A DNA stretch of 64,000 bases from JANQOH01 sp965214495 (GTDB lineage: Bacteria; Pseudomonadota; Alphaproteobacteria; UBA7887): the NCBI GenBank assembly GCA_965214495.1, contig OZ243958.1, positions 2,046,001 to 2,110,000 of the forward strand, written 5' to 3'. This document shows, one piece after another, positions 27,903 to 36,547 of this stretch (position 1 is its first letter; each line of letters opens with the position of its first letter). Position numbers and translations under genes: made by a program. A model generated the notes under the pieces. The model saw nothing but the letters and a program-made list of their open reading frames with translations, had not been told where the DNA came from and made no database searches.

Positions 27903-28912
27903 TCAGAAGCTCAGCACCATGCCCGTCAGCACGACCGTCGCGTCGCCGCTCACGCCTCCGCCGGTGCCCTCGGCGCCGACCACTTCGCCATACCAATGGA
28001 GGCCCGGCGCGACGCTGTAGCCGATGCCGATTCCCCAGCCGTCGAAGTCGTTGACGGCGGCGCCGCCGCCCGGATCCTGCTCGGCATGCGCATACTGGAG
28101 TTCGATGCCGTAGGCGCCAAACGAGTAAGCGGCGTCAAGGCCCCAACCGGTGCGTTCCTGATTGCTGCCCAGCGCCGCCCCGCTGTTGCCGAAGTCCCAC
28201 CAGGTTCCGCCGAACTGGAAGCCGCCGTGACGGATGACCCCGCTGATTTCGTAGTAGCCGAGGCCCTCGTTGACCTGGCTGGGCACGAAGGGAGTGCCGG
28301 TCGGATTGGCGGGAGTGGGGAGAGTGGCGAGAACGGGCGCGGTGGTGAGATTGTCGCTCGTCGCTCCCACCGCGGATACCGCGACGTTGGTGCCGCCGAA
28401 CTCTCCGTTCCACTGCGCTCCGAAGCCGAAGACGTCATGATAGTCGCCGTCCGCAACGGAGGCGTTCGGAGCGGGCGTCTGGACGAAGAAGTTGGCGTCG
28501 CCGGCGCCCCGCGGCGTGTAGCTGACGCCAACCTGCAGGCCACCGATCACCGGCGTGTAATACACCGCCTTCGGCGACTGCTCGAACCAGTACGGGTTGA
28601 TGTGGTTGGTGGGAACGCCGGGCGGCAGCATCGCGTAGGACCTCCACGGCGTATCGAGCAGGCCATAGCTCTTGTAGGTGCAGGCGAGCAGGCACAGGTT
28701 CAGACCCGAATCGGCGCCGATCCAGTTACCGAACTCCGCCGAACCCCAGTTGCCCGACAGATAGATGTAGTGGCGCCCCGGAAAGCCGCCGGTTGAGTTG
28801 AAGCTGCGGTCGCCGGTGTTGAAGTGGATCTTTGCGCCATAGACGAGGCCGTTGTCGGCGGTCTGCTCGCCGTTGAAGTAGATCTCGGAGAACCGGCCGT
28901 TGACGAAGCCGC
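27903..28912 (-). repeat. Inverted repeat, left copy (porin)
   Basis: This is about 1.0 kb of high identity with 30754-31705 in opposite orientation, with the two copies facing inward at their 5' ends. The interval between them (28913-30753) holds the integrase, the porin promoter and the right copy's signal-peptide codons. Confidence 0.88.
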
Positions 28913-28920
28913 CAGTCATG
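27903..28920 (-). pseudogene. Porin gene lacking its 5' end (silent copy)
   Basis: On the minus strand this is a near-identical partner of the porin at 30569. Homology starts abruptly at GFVNGRFSEIYFNGE (about 28912) and runs to the final TGMVLSF, ending in the aromatic residue expected of a barrel. The first 60 or so residues, including the signal peptide, are missing; the upstream frame is unrelated. An ATG at 28920 could start a truncated cytosolic product. It differs from the right copy mainly in two short segments that look like surface loops: FNSTGGF versus GTGSTLGY, and an insertion TTAPVLATLPTPANPTGTPF where the other has TNANGTVAE. Probably not expressed as a functional porin in this arrangement. 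Confidence 0.85.
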
Positions 28921-29053
28921 CAAACTTTGGCGCGTCGTGTTGTCCTGCACAGCACACAACCCGTTGTAGCTTCTATCTTGTCAAATCTTGACCGGTCCCG
29001 TGCCGGCTCGTTATTCTGTACAAAATTGGATATGAAAAACGGGGCGGACGGCC

Positions 29054-30335
29054 ATGGCCGACGGGAAGCGGGAGAGTAGGGGAATCGACGGCGCATCCAA
29101 GGGGCGCAAGAAAGGCAAGCACCCCGAAAAGGCCCTGTCGGCGGCTTTCGTGCGGAACGCGGCGCCGGGCCGTTATTGCGACGGCAACGGGCTTTATTTG
29201 CACGTCGATCCGTCCGGCGCGCGGCGCTGGGTGCAGCGGCTGGTGGTCCGGGGCCGAAACCGCATGCTCGGGTTGGGCGGCTGCGCGCTGGTGTCGCTGG
29301 AGGAAGCGCGCGCCAGGGCGCGCGACAACCGCAAGTTCGCCCGCGCCGGCGGCGACCCGCTTGCGGCCCGGCGGGCGAAAGGCGTCCCGACCTTCGCCGA
29401 GGCCGCCGCCATCGTCTTCGCGCTTCACCGGCCCTCGTGGCGCAGCGCGAAACACGCCGAACAGTGGCTCGCGACGCTGCGGCGATACGCCTTTTCGCAC
29501 CTTGGCGACCGTCTGGTTTCGGATATCGATACGGCGGACGTGATGGCCGTCCTCACGCCCATCTGGCACGAGAAATCCGCGACCGCGCGGCGCGTGCGCC
29601 AGCGCATCGGCAAGGTGATGCAGTGGGCCGTCGCCCAGGGGGATGCGAGTGGACAACCCCGCCGGCGAAGCCATCGGTGCGGCCCTGCCCAGGCGCCGCG
29701 GCGCCGGCGGGCGTCATTTCCGGTCCCTGCCGCATGGCGAGGTCGCCGCGACGGTCGCTTCCATACGCGCGTCCGGCGCGGGCAAGACCGCCAGACTCGC
29801 GCTCGAGTTCCTCGTTCTGACCGCTGCGCGCTCGGGCGAGGTCCGGTGGGCGGCGTGGAGCGAGATGGATACCGACACCGCCGTCTGGACCGTCCCTGCG
29901 ACGCGAATGAAGGCGAATCGCGTGCATCGGGTTCCGCTGTCGGCTCGCGCGCTGGCGATCCTCGCCGAAGCGAGAACGCTCGATGACGGCAGCGGTCTCG
30001 TGTTCCCCGGGGCGCGAACCGGCAGGCCGCTGGCCGACACCACGCTGGCGAAACCTCTCCGTATTCTGGGCGTCGACGCCACGGTGCACGGTTTCCGGTC
30101 GAGCTTCCGCGACTGGGCGGCGGAATGCACCGACGCCCCCCACGCGGTCACGGAAGCGGCGCTGGCCCACGCCGTACGCGACAGGGTGGAGGCGGCCTAC
30201 CGCCGGACCGACCTGTTCGAACGCCGGCGCGTGCTGATGGCGCAATGGGCGGCCTGGGTGAACGGCGATACCTGCGTCGCCACTCCCCGGATCGGCCGAA
30301 ACCGTGACTATTTTGTCACAGCGTTACCGGAATGA
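29054..30335 (+). pseudogene. Tyrosine-type site-specific integrase, frameshifted
   Basis: The N-terminal part has a DUF4102-type start (LSAAFVRNAAPGRYCDGNGL) and core-binding domain to KVMQWAVAQG. The catalytic part (from MRVDNPAGEA at 29643) is in the next frame: LTAARSGEVRW (Arg), VHGFRSSFRDW (His-x-x-Arg) and AAYRRTDLFERRR (Tyr). Removing one G from the run of five at about 29639-29643 restores a single frame that reads AQGMRVDNPAG. The protein is therefore either recently inactivated, affected by a base error, or made by frameshifting. It lies between the two inverted porin copies. Confidence 0.85.
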
Positions 30336-30568
30336 GCCATGCTGTGGCGGCGCAGCGTTGATTCCGACGCCAGCGTGCTATTTGATCCCGCAGCGTATCG
30401 CATCGTGCGACACCGGTCTCCCGTTACGCCGTTTCGGCGGCGCGCTCCGTAGTTGGGGGGGATGGCGCGGGATCGCTGGTGCCGGCGGGGGTCGAGGAAA
30501 GCCGTCCCTTGTCGTCGGTTTGAACGGAGTCGGGGCATCCGACCCAAGGGTGGAGGTAAACGGAACGA
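30336..30568 (+). promoter_or_regulatory. Upstream region of the expressed porin
   Basis: The 233 bases between integrase and porin contain no gene. The porin ATG at 30569 is preceded by GGAGGTAA, a strong ribosome-binding site nine bases upstream. I cannot identify a -35/-10 with confidence. Confidence 0.5.
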
Positions 30569-31705
30569 ATGAGAAAGCTTCTGATGAGCACGGCCGCACT
30601 GGCCGGTGCGTCGGCACTGGCGACGGGCGCTGCCGCCATGCCGATTCAGTCGATGTCCGAGCATGGCACGCCGATCCTGTCGGCGTCGATGGTGGCGCAG
30701 TTCGAGGCCGGCATCGCCGACAGCAGCGTTGCGACGAACGCCAATGGCGATAGCGGCTTCGTCAACGGCCGGTTTTCCGAGATCTACTTCAACGGCGAGC
30801 AGACCGCCGACAACGGCCTCGTCTATGGCGCAAAGATCCACATCAACACCGGAGACCGCGGCACTGGCTCGACCCTCGGCTATCCGGGGCGCCACTACAT
30901 CTACCTGTCGGGCAACTGGGGTTCGGCGGAGTTCGGTAACTGGATCGGCGCCGATTCGGGTCTGAACCTGTGCCTGCTCGCCTGCACCTACAAGAGCTAT
31001 GGCCTGCTCGATACGCCGTGGAGGTCCTATGCGATACTGCCGGCCGGCGTTCCCGCCAACCACATCAACCCGTACTGGTTCGAGCAGTCGCCGAAGACGG
31101 TGTATTACACGCCGGTGATCGGTGGCCTGCAGGCCGGTATCAGCTACACGCCGCGGGGCAACGGCGCCAACTTCTTCGTCCAGACGCCCGCTCCGAACGC
31201 CCCCGTTGCGGACGGCGACTTCCATGACGTCTTCGGCTTCGGAGCGCAGTGGAACGGAGAGTTCGGTGGCACGAATCTCGCGGTATCCGCGGTCGGAGCG
31301 ACGAGTGACAACCTCACCAACGCCAACGGCACCGTCGCCGAGGGGCTGGGTTACTACGAGATCAGCTCGGTCATCCGTCACGGCGGCTTCCAGTTCGGCG
31401 GAACCTGGTGGGACTACGGCAACGCCGGCGCGCCGCTGGGCAGCAATCAGGAATACACCGGTTGGGGCCTCGACGCCGCCTACTCGTTTGGCGCCTACGG
31501 CATCGAACTCCAGTATGCGCATGCCGAGCAGGATCCGGGCGGCGGCGGCGCCGTCAACGACTTCGACGGTTGGGGAATCGGCATCGGCTACAGCGTAGCG
31601 CCGGGCCTCCACTGGTATGGCGAAGTGGTCGGCGCCGAAGGCACCGGGGGAGGCGTGAGCGGCGACGCGACGGTCGTGCTGACGGGCATGGTGCTAAGCT
31701 TCTGA
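30569..31705 (+). CDS. Outer-membrane porin
   Basis: The 378-residue protein has an N-terminal signal peptide (MRKLLMSTAALAGASALATG, cleavage near AAA-MP), a beta-strand-rich barrel with a short Cys pair (LNLCLLACTYK), and ends VVLTGMVLSF with a terminal Phe, the outer-membrane insertion signal. Its closest relative in view is the inverted, 5'-truncated copy at 27903. It would form a diffusion channel; solute preference is unknown. A terminator-like hairpin follows. Confidence 0.88.
   Translation: MRKLLMSTAALAGASALATGAAAMPIQSMSEHGTPILSASMVAQFEAGIADSSVATNANGDSGFVNGRFSEIYFNGEQTADNGLVYGAKIHINTGDRGTGSTLGYPGRHYIYLSGNWGSAEFGNWIGADSGLNLCLLACTYKSYGLLDTPWRSYAILPAGVPANHINPYWFEQSPKTVYYTPVIGGLQAGISYTPRGNGANFFVQTPAPNAPVADGDFHDVFGFGAQWNGEFGGTNLAVSAVGATSDNLTNANGTVAEGLGYYEISSVIRHGGFQFGGTWWDYGNAGAPLGSNQEYTGWGLDAAYSFGAYGIELQYAHAEQDPGGGGAVNDFDGWGIGIGYSVAPGLHWYGEVVGAEGTGGGVSGDATVVLTGMVLSF
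30754..31705 (+). repeat. Inverted repeat, right copy (porin)
   Basis: This is the partner of 27903-28912. Homology starts at the same codon (GGCTTCGTCAACGGCCGG) and extends past the stop into the first bases of the 3' untranslated region (TGAGCGACGCGTTCTC in both). Confidence 0.88.
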
Positions 31706-31733
31706 GCGACGCGTTCTCTCGACGCATCGGGGT

Positions 31734-31766
31734 GGCGGCCATCGCGGTCGCCGCCCCTTTTCTTTT
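31734..31766 (+). terminator. Probable terminator of the right porin gene
   Basis: GGCGGCC and GGTCGCCGCC form a short stem (six pairs, one mismatch) followed by CCTTTTCTTTT. It is weaker than the terminator of the left copy but sits in the same place relative to the stop. Confidence 0.65.
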
Positions 31767-31778
31767 GCTCTGCCCGGA

Positions 31779-31796
31779 TGCGCGGGCGTCCCGCCG
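31779..31796 (+). repeat. Palindromic repeat, family B, partial
   Basis: GATGCGCGGGCGTCCCGCCG is a copy of the family-B hairpin between the porin terminator and the Rpn array. Confidence 0.6.
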
Positions 31797-31864
31797 GCAA
31801 AGCCGCCGACCGCGTAGCGCAAGGTCGGCGCATCCGGGAGAGCGTCGGCCGCCCGTCGAGAGGT

Positions 31865-32965
31865 TCAGCGCCCGGCGGCGCTCACGCGATCAAGCAGTTC
31901 GGCGCCGGTAGCACAATCGATGACCTGCTCGCCGATCTCGGCAAGACGATCGGGATCGTCGATCCCGTCCAGAACCGCCGACAGACGCGCCGCCGTCGCC
32001 TCGTCGAACTTCCGCGCTGACAGGCGCGACAACAACCTCCGTTCCCGCGCCAGACCGCGTTCCTCACCGCGCTTTTCGCCGCGTTCTTCGCCGCGCTTTT
32101 CGCCGCGCCTCTCGCCGCGCTCTTCGCCGCGCCTCTCGCCACGTTCTTCGCCGCGCTTTTCGCCGCGCCGCTCCGCACGCTCGATATATTCGTCGATCCG
32201 TTCCGCCAACAAAGAACCCATCTCGCCCAGGTCTCCCGCTTCTTCCAACTCCCTCAGCGTGCCCGCCAGATCGGACGCCGACGCCGTAAAACGACCCTGC
32301 CCGACCAGTTCCCGCATCCACGCCGCAAAGGTTCGACGCAGCGTCTCGTCGCCCGGCTCCCCCAGCAACGCCCCCAGCCCGCGCAACGCCGACACCGAAC
32401 CCTGTTCCAGCGCAATCTGCGCCGAAACCGCGTTCTCAACCGGCAAATCCTCGACACGCAGCGCGTGTTCGTCAAGCAACAGATAGCGCTGTCGGGGCTG
32501 AAACGGCGCCAGACCCGCGCTCACCGCCGCGACCGTCTCGCCCACGTCCCGCGGCGCCGTCCAGCGCGAACGCCCGTTGTAGATCACCACCGGCAGAACC
32601 GGCGGCAGTTCGCGGCTCCGCGGCCACTCGCCGTCGCGCAGCAGTTTCAGAAACAACTGCCCGACATACGCGAACACGCGCACCGCCATGTGCGGGTCGA
32701 TCGTCGATTGAAACTCCAGCAGCACTACCAGATACAGCCATTCGTCCCCTTCCCGGCCGCGAAAGCGCACACGCCACGCGGCGTCGCCGCGGCTCTGGCG
32801 CATGTCGTCGCCGACATACTGGGCCGACAATTGCTCCAGCGTGTCGAAATCGAGCGACCCGGCAACATCCGCAGGCGCGAAACCGCGCAGCAGGTCGCGG
32901 ACCATCTGCGGGTGGTCGAACCATCGCTTGAAGGTGGCATCGTGGAGCGCAGGCATGGACCCCAT
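31865..32965 (-). CDS. Rpn-family PD-(D/E)XK nuclease, full-length copy 1
   Basis: The 366-residue protein begins MGSMPALHDATFKRWFDHPQ. A nuclease core of the Rpn/YhgA-like transposase-31 type follows, with FQSTIDPHMAVRVFAYVGQ preceded by VVLLE (E-x-Q catalytic arrangement) and PVVIYNGRSRW. Near residue 250 an internal ATG (base 32221, MGSLLAERIDEYI) could start a 118-residue C-terminal product. That part holds nine four-residue repeats (RGEK, RGEE, RGER) and the tail RLSAVLDGIDDPDRL. In studied Rpn systems the short C-terminal form is an antitoxin of the long nuclease and its four-residue repeat number varies (recollection of published work). Inferred to be a phage-defence or recombination nuclease. 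Confidence 0.85.
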   Translation of the reverse strand: MGSMPALHDATFKRWFDHPQMVRDLLRGFAPADVAGSLDFDTLEQLSAQYVGDDMRQSRGDAAWRVRFRGREGDEWLYLVVLLEFQSTIDPHMAVRVFAYVGQLFLKLLRDGEWPRSRELPPVLPVVIYNGRSRWTAPRDVGETVAAVSAGLAPFQPRQRYLLLDEHALRVEDLPVENAVSAQIALEQGSVSALRGLGALLGEPGDETLRRTFAAWMRELVGQGRFTASASDLAGTLRELEEAGDLGEMGSLLAERIDEYIERAERRGEKRGEERGERRGEERGERRGEKRGEERGEKRGEERGLARERRLLSRLSARKFDEATAARLSAVLDGIDDPDRLAEIGEQVIDCATGAELLDRVSAAGR

Positions 32966-33108
32966 CGTGACATATCGACAAACCGGTGCGGCGACGGGAT
33001 CGACGACGACGCCCGCTGCGTGCGGCGACCTGGCCGATATCCAGCCTTCGGGTCATGGACGACGGATCCGGCTCCGGCCCGGCGCCCGCGATCCGGCGGC
33101 CGCGTGTT

Positions 33109-33465
33109 TCAGCCCGCGGTGTCCTCGACACGCGCGAGCAGTTCGGCGCCGGTGGTGCAGTCGATGATCTGTTCGCCGATCCCGGCAAGACGATCGGGAT
33201 CGTCGATCCCGTCCAGAACCGCCGACAGGCGCGCCGCCGTCGCCGCATCGAACTTCCGCGCCGCCTGGCGCGACAACAACCTCCGTTCCCGCGCCAGACC
33301 GCGTTCCTCACCACGCTTTTCGCCGCGCCTCTCGCCGCGCTTTTCACCGCGCCGCTCCGCACACTCGATATATTCGTCGATCCGTTCCGCCAACAAAGAA
33401 CCCATCTCGCCCAGGTCTCCCGCTTCTTCCAACCCCCTCAACGCGCCCGCCAGATCGGACGCCAC
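33109..33465 (-). CDS. Free-standing Rpn C-terminal domain, copy A
   Basis: The 118-residue frame, GTG start at 33465, is equivalent to the last third of the full-length proteins: LEEAGDLGEMGSLLAERIDE, then four RGE(K/R/E) repeats, then RLSAVLDGIDDPDRLAGIGE. It also has the internal ATG at 33405. The nuclease part is absent. It is separated from copy B by a 45-base linker identical to that before copy B. If translated it would match the short antitoxin-like form. Confidence 0.7.
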   Translation of the reverse strand: MASDLAGALRGLEEAGDLGEMGSLLAERIDEYIECAERRGEKRGERRGEKRGEERGLARERRLLSRQAARKFDAATAARLSAVLDGIDDPDRLAGIGEQIIDCTTGAELLARVEDTAG

Positions 33466-33510
33466 GGATTCGGCTCCGGCCCGGCGCCCGCGATCCGGCG
33501 GCCGCGTGTT

Positions 33511-33879
33511 TCAGCCCGCGGTGTCCTCCACACGCGCGAGCAGTTCGGCGCCGGTGGTGCAGTCGATGATCTGTTCGCCGATCCCGGCAAGACGATCGGG
33601 ATCGTCGATCCCGTCCAGAACCGCCGACAGGCGCGCTGCCGTCGCCGCATCGAACTTCCGCGCCGACAGGCGCGACAGCAACCTCCGTTCCCGCGCCAGA
33701 CCGCGTTCCTCACCACGCTTTTCGCCGCGCCTCTCGCCGCGTTCTTCGCCGCGCTTTTCGCCGCGCCGCTCCGCACACTCGATATATTCGTCGATCCGTT
33801 CCGCCAACAAAGAACCCATCTCGCCCAGGTCTCCCGCTTCTTCCAACCCCCTCAACGCGCCCGCCAGATCGGACGCCAC
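33511..33879 (-). CDS. Free-standing Rpn C-terminal domain, copy B
   Basis: The 122-residue frame is almost the same as copy A but with five four-residue repeats. The internal ATG lies at 33819. The GTG start at 33879 sits 45 bases after the stop of the upstream full-length gene. Copies A and B together form a 402-414-bp tandem unit. Confidence 0.7.
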   Translation of the reverse strand: MASDLAGALRGLEEAGDLGEMGSLLAERIDEYIECAERRGEKRGEERGERRGEKRGEERGLARERRLLSRLSARKFDAATAARLSAVLDGIDDPDRLAGIGEQIIDCTTGAELLARVEDTAG

Positions 33880-33924
33880 GGATTCGGCTCCGGCCCGGCG
33901 CCCGCGATCCGGCGGCCGCGTGTT

Positions 33925-35049
33925 TCAGCCCGCGGTGTCCTCCACACGCGCGAGCAGTTCGGCGCCGGTGGTGCAGTCGATGATCTGTTCGCCGATCCCG
34001 GCAAGACGATCGGGATCGTCGATCCCGTCCAGAACCGCCGACAGGCGCGCCGCCGTCGCCGCATCGAACTTCCGCGCCGCCTGGCGCGACAGCAACCTCC
34101 GTTCCCGCGCCAGACCGCGTTCCTCACCACGTTTTTCGCCGCGTTCTTCGCCGCGCTTTTCGCCGCGTTCTTCGCCGCGCTTTTCGCCGCGCCTCTCGCC
34201 GCGCTCTTCGCCGCGCCTCTCGCCACGTTCTTCGCCGCGCTTTTCGCCGCGCCGCTCCGCACGCTCGATATATTCGTCGATCCGTTCCGCCAACAAAGAA
34301 CCCATCTCGCCCAGGTCTCCCGCTTCTTCCAACTCCCTCAGCGTGCCCGCCAGATCGGACGCCGACGCCGCAAAACGACCCTGCCCGACCAGTTCCCGCA
34401 TCCACGCCGCAAAGGTTCGACGCAGCGTCTCGTCGCCCGGCTCCCCCAGCAACGCCCCCAGCCCGCGCAACGCCGACACCGAACCCTGTTCCAGCGCAAT
34501 CTGCGCCGAAACCGCGTTCTCAACCGGCAAATCCTCGACACGCAGCGCGTGTTCGTCAAGCAACAGATAGCGCTGTCGGGGCTGAAACGGCGCCAGACCC
34601 GCGCTCACCGCCGCGACCGTCTCGCCCACGTCCCGCGGCGCCGTCCAGCGCGAACGCCCGTTGTAGATCACTACCGGCAGAACCGGCGGCAGTTCGCGGC
34701 TCCGCGGCCACTCGCCGTCGCGCAGCAGTTTCAGAAACAACTGCCCGACATACGCGAACACGCGCACCGCCATGTGCGGGTCGATCGTCGATTGAAACTC
34801 CAGCAGCACTACCAGATACAGCCATTCGTCCCCTTCCCGGCCGCGAAAGCGCACACGCCACGCGGCATCGCCGCGGCTCTGGCGCATGTCATCACCGACA
34901 TACTGGGCCGACAATTGCTCCAGCGTGTCGAAATCAAGCGACCCGGCAACATCCGCAGGCGCGAAACCGCGCAGCAGGTCGCGGACCATCTGCGGATGGT
35001 CGAACCATCGCTTGAAGGTGGCATCGTGGAGCGCAGGCATGGACCCCAT
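33925..35049 (-). CDS. Rpn-family PD-(D/E)XK nuclease, full-length copy 2
   Basis: The 374-residue protein is nearly identical to copy 1 in the nuclease part. It has eleven four-residue repeats instead of nine and the C-terminal tail of the free-standing copies (LAGIGEQIIDCTTGAELLAR) rather than that of copy 1 (AEIGEQVIDCATGAELLDRV). The internal ATG for the short form is at 34305. The upstream bases match those before copy 1, so about 2.06 kb has been duplicated in tandem. Confidence 0.85.
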   Translation of the reverse strand: MGSMPALHDATFKRWFDHPQMVRDLLRGFAPADVAGSLDFDTLEQLSAQYVGDDMRQSRGDAAWRVRFRGREGDEWLYLVVLLEFQSTIDPHMAVRVFAYVGQLFLKLLRDGEWPRSRELPPVLPVVIYNGRSRWTAPRDVGETVAAVSAGLAPFQPRQRYLLLDEHALRVEDLPVENAVSAQIALEQGSVSALRGLGALLGEPGDETLRRTFAAWMRELVGQGRFAASASDLAGTLRELEEAGDLGEMGSLLAERIDEYIERAERRGEKRGEERGERRGEERGERRGEKRGEERGEKRGEERGEKRGEERGLARERRLLSRQAARKFDAATAARLSAVLDGIDDPDRLAGIGEQIIDCTTGAELLARVEDTAG

Positions 35050-35199
35050 CGTGACATATCGACAAACCGGTGCGGCGACGGGATCGACGACGACGCCCGC
35101 TGCGTGCGGCGACCTGGCCGATATCCAGCCTTCGGGTCATGGACGACGGATTCGGCTCCAGCCCGGCGCCCGCGATCCAACGGCGGTTCGCCGCGTGTT

Positions 35200-35484
35200 T
35201 CAGCCCGCGGTGTCCTCGACACGCGCGAGCAGTTCGGCGCCGGTGGTGCAGTCGATGATCTGTTCGCCGATCCCGGCAAGACGATCGGGATCGTCGATCC
35301 CGTCCAGAACCGCCGACAGGCGCGCCGCCGTCGCCGCATCGAACTTCCGCGCCGACAGGCGCGACAGCAACCTCCGTTCCCGCGCCAGACCGCGTTCCTC
35401 ACCACGCTTTTCGCCGCGTTCTTCGCCGCGCCGCTCCGCGCGTTCGATATATTCGTCGATCCGTTCCGCCAACAAAGAACCCAT
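35200..35484 (-). CDS. Free-standing Rpn C-terminal domain, copy C
   Basis: The 94-residue frame starts at the same ATG (MGSLLAERIDEYI) that is internal in the full-length genes and has only three four-residue repeats. Homology stops just upstream at about 35506, where unrelated sequence begins. It is the first element of the array in the direction of transcription. Confidence 0.68.
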   Translation of the reverse strand: MGSLLAERIDEYIERAERRGEERGEKRGEERGLARERRLLSRLSARKFDAATAARLSAVLDGIDDPDRLAGIGEQIIDCTTGAELLARVEDTAG

Positions 35485-35582
35485 CTCGCCCAGGTCTCCC
35501 GCTTCTTCGTCGTCCTCCTGAGACGATTTTGAGATAGATTCAAGAGCGGATACCGCAGACGCTTACGGAAATACCGTCGGAC

Positions 35583-35921
35583 TCATATGATCTCGAGCTC
35601 GAGCGCCGGATGGAGCTTCTTGAGATTCGGGAGCGATTTGGATTGCCACGGAACGCGGGACGAACCCTTGACGACGACCGATGTTTCCGATTGCTTGCGC
35701 ACCTCTATAATGAAGCGAGCCAACAGATTGATGCCGGAACTGTTCAGAAATTCCAGTCCCGTCAGATCGAGAGTGATCTCGGGCGGCCGTGCTTCCAACA
35801 CATCGTTCATGAGCGACAGGATCGGCGCATAAGCATCGGTGCCGGACAGGCGCATCGTGCCTTCGTAGTGAATGACCGCATCCTCGGTCCAGATCCGGTA
35901 TTGTTCGGTCTTGATTTCCAT
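35583..35921 (-). CDS. STAS-domain protein (slr1659-like)
   Basis: The 112-residue protein resembles anti-sigma-factor antagonists of the slr1659 group. It has ITLDLTGLEFLNSSGINLLA, where a Ser of the SS pair is the likely phosphorylation site, then EVRKQSETSVVVKG and SLPNLKKLHPALELEI. It is the last gene of the operon starting at 40619, 72 bases after the HATPase-like gene, its probable kinase. Dephosphorylation by the SpoIIE phosphatase would free it to bind partner proteins (family knowledge, not shown here). Confidence 0.8.
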   Translation of the reverse strand: MEIKTEQYRIWTEDAVIHYEGTMRLSGTDAYAPILSLMNDVLEARPPEITLDLTGLEFLNSSGINLLARFIIEVRKQSETSVVVKGSSRVPWQSKSLPNLKKLHPALELEII

Positions 35922-35993
35922 TTGGAACAGCCGCCTTCTCGTTGGTTTGGGAAAGAGCGTATCCGGGGACGAACCGATTCAGCGCGCGGCGCC

Positions 35994-36524
35994 TCACGCG
36001 AGCGCCAGAACTGCGTGGGTGTCCACGCGCGTCGATTCGCGGTCTTCGTTCTCATGGAAGTTCCAACCCATTCGAACGCCGTAATCGCTCATCAAGGTCA
36101 GCAACCCGAGTCCGGAACCGCTCGATGTCGAATCGACCGCGTTGCGCTCGATGCGCTCGATCAGCAGTTCCTGGGGATCCCGACCCTCGATGCCGGCGAG
36201 CATGTCCTGGAACCGCAGTGCAACATCCTTTTCGATCGCGTTGGAGACGCACAACCTGAAATCCTTCTCCGCCAACAGCGACTCGATGACGATATCGCCT
36301 GCCGAGCGGAACTTCACCGCATTTTCGAGAACTTCATTCACGAGATACCTCATATTATGGCGTGCTTCGTTCGTGTCTATCCGGGAGTCGACGATGCCGG
36401 TCGCGAAAAAAGCGCTGAGAAAATCGGACGTCATCCCGCAATGGTGCCAGCCGAGATCGAGCGGACCGTCCGGAAGCCTCAAACGAACGGCGCCGGCGCC
36501 GAACTCCGGCGGTGACTCCTTCAT
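35994..36524 (-). CDS. HATPase-like serine kinase (slr1658-like)
   Basis: The protein of 176 residues has an N-box YLVNEVLENAVKFRSAGDIV, a D box region and a G-box GSGLGLLTLMSDYGVRMGW, as in anti-sigma factor kinases. The ATG at 36524 is preceded by GAAGGA at a good distance; an in-frame ATG at 36542 is an alternative. It lies between the phosphatase and the STAS protein, the usual arrangement of a kinase, its substrate and the opposing phosphatase. Confidence 0.8.
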   Translation of the reverse strand: MKESPPEFGAGAVRLRLPDGPLDLGWHHCGMTSDFLSAFFATGIVDSRIDTNEARHNMRYLVNEVLENAVKFRSAGDIVIESLLAEKDFRLCVSNAIEKDVALRFQDMLAGIEGRDPQELLIERIERNAVDSTSSGSGLGLLTLMSDYGVRMGWNFHENEDRESTRVDTHAVLALA

Positions 36525-36547
36525 TCCGATCCTTCGCCACATGTCGC

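Larger units (their letters stand above)
31865..35506 (-). repeat. Rpn array: tandem duplications with 12-bp minisatellite
   Basis: Five copies of the C-terminal module are present, each with a different number of 12-base units (TTCGCCGCGCTT and variants on the plus strand): 9, 4, 5, 11 and 3 from left to right. Two copies carry the complete nuclease gene with identical upstream sequence. Intervening linkers of 45 bases are identical. The pattern fits repeated unequal recombination. Confidence 0.9.

Noticed and set aside
31865..35506. CRISPR array
   Set aside because: The repeats are long coding duplications plus contiguous 12-bp units, not short repeats with unique spacers, and no cas genes are near.
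32465..35532. Plus-strand frames of 701 and 848 codons across the Rpn array
   Set aside because: They are antisense to the nuclease genes and repeat the same Pro/Arg/Ser phrases. The minus-strand frames carry the conserved nuclease motifs.
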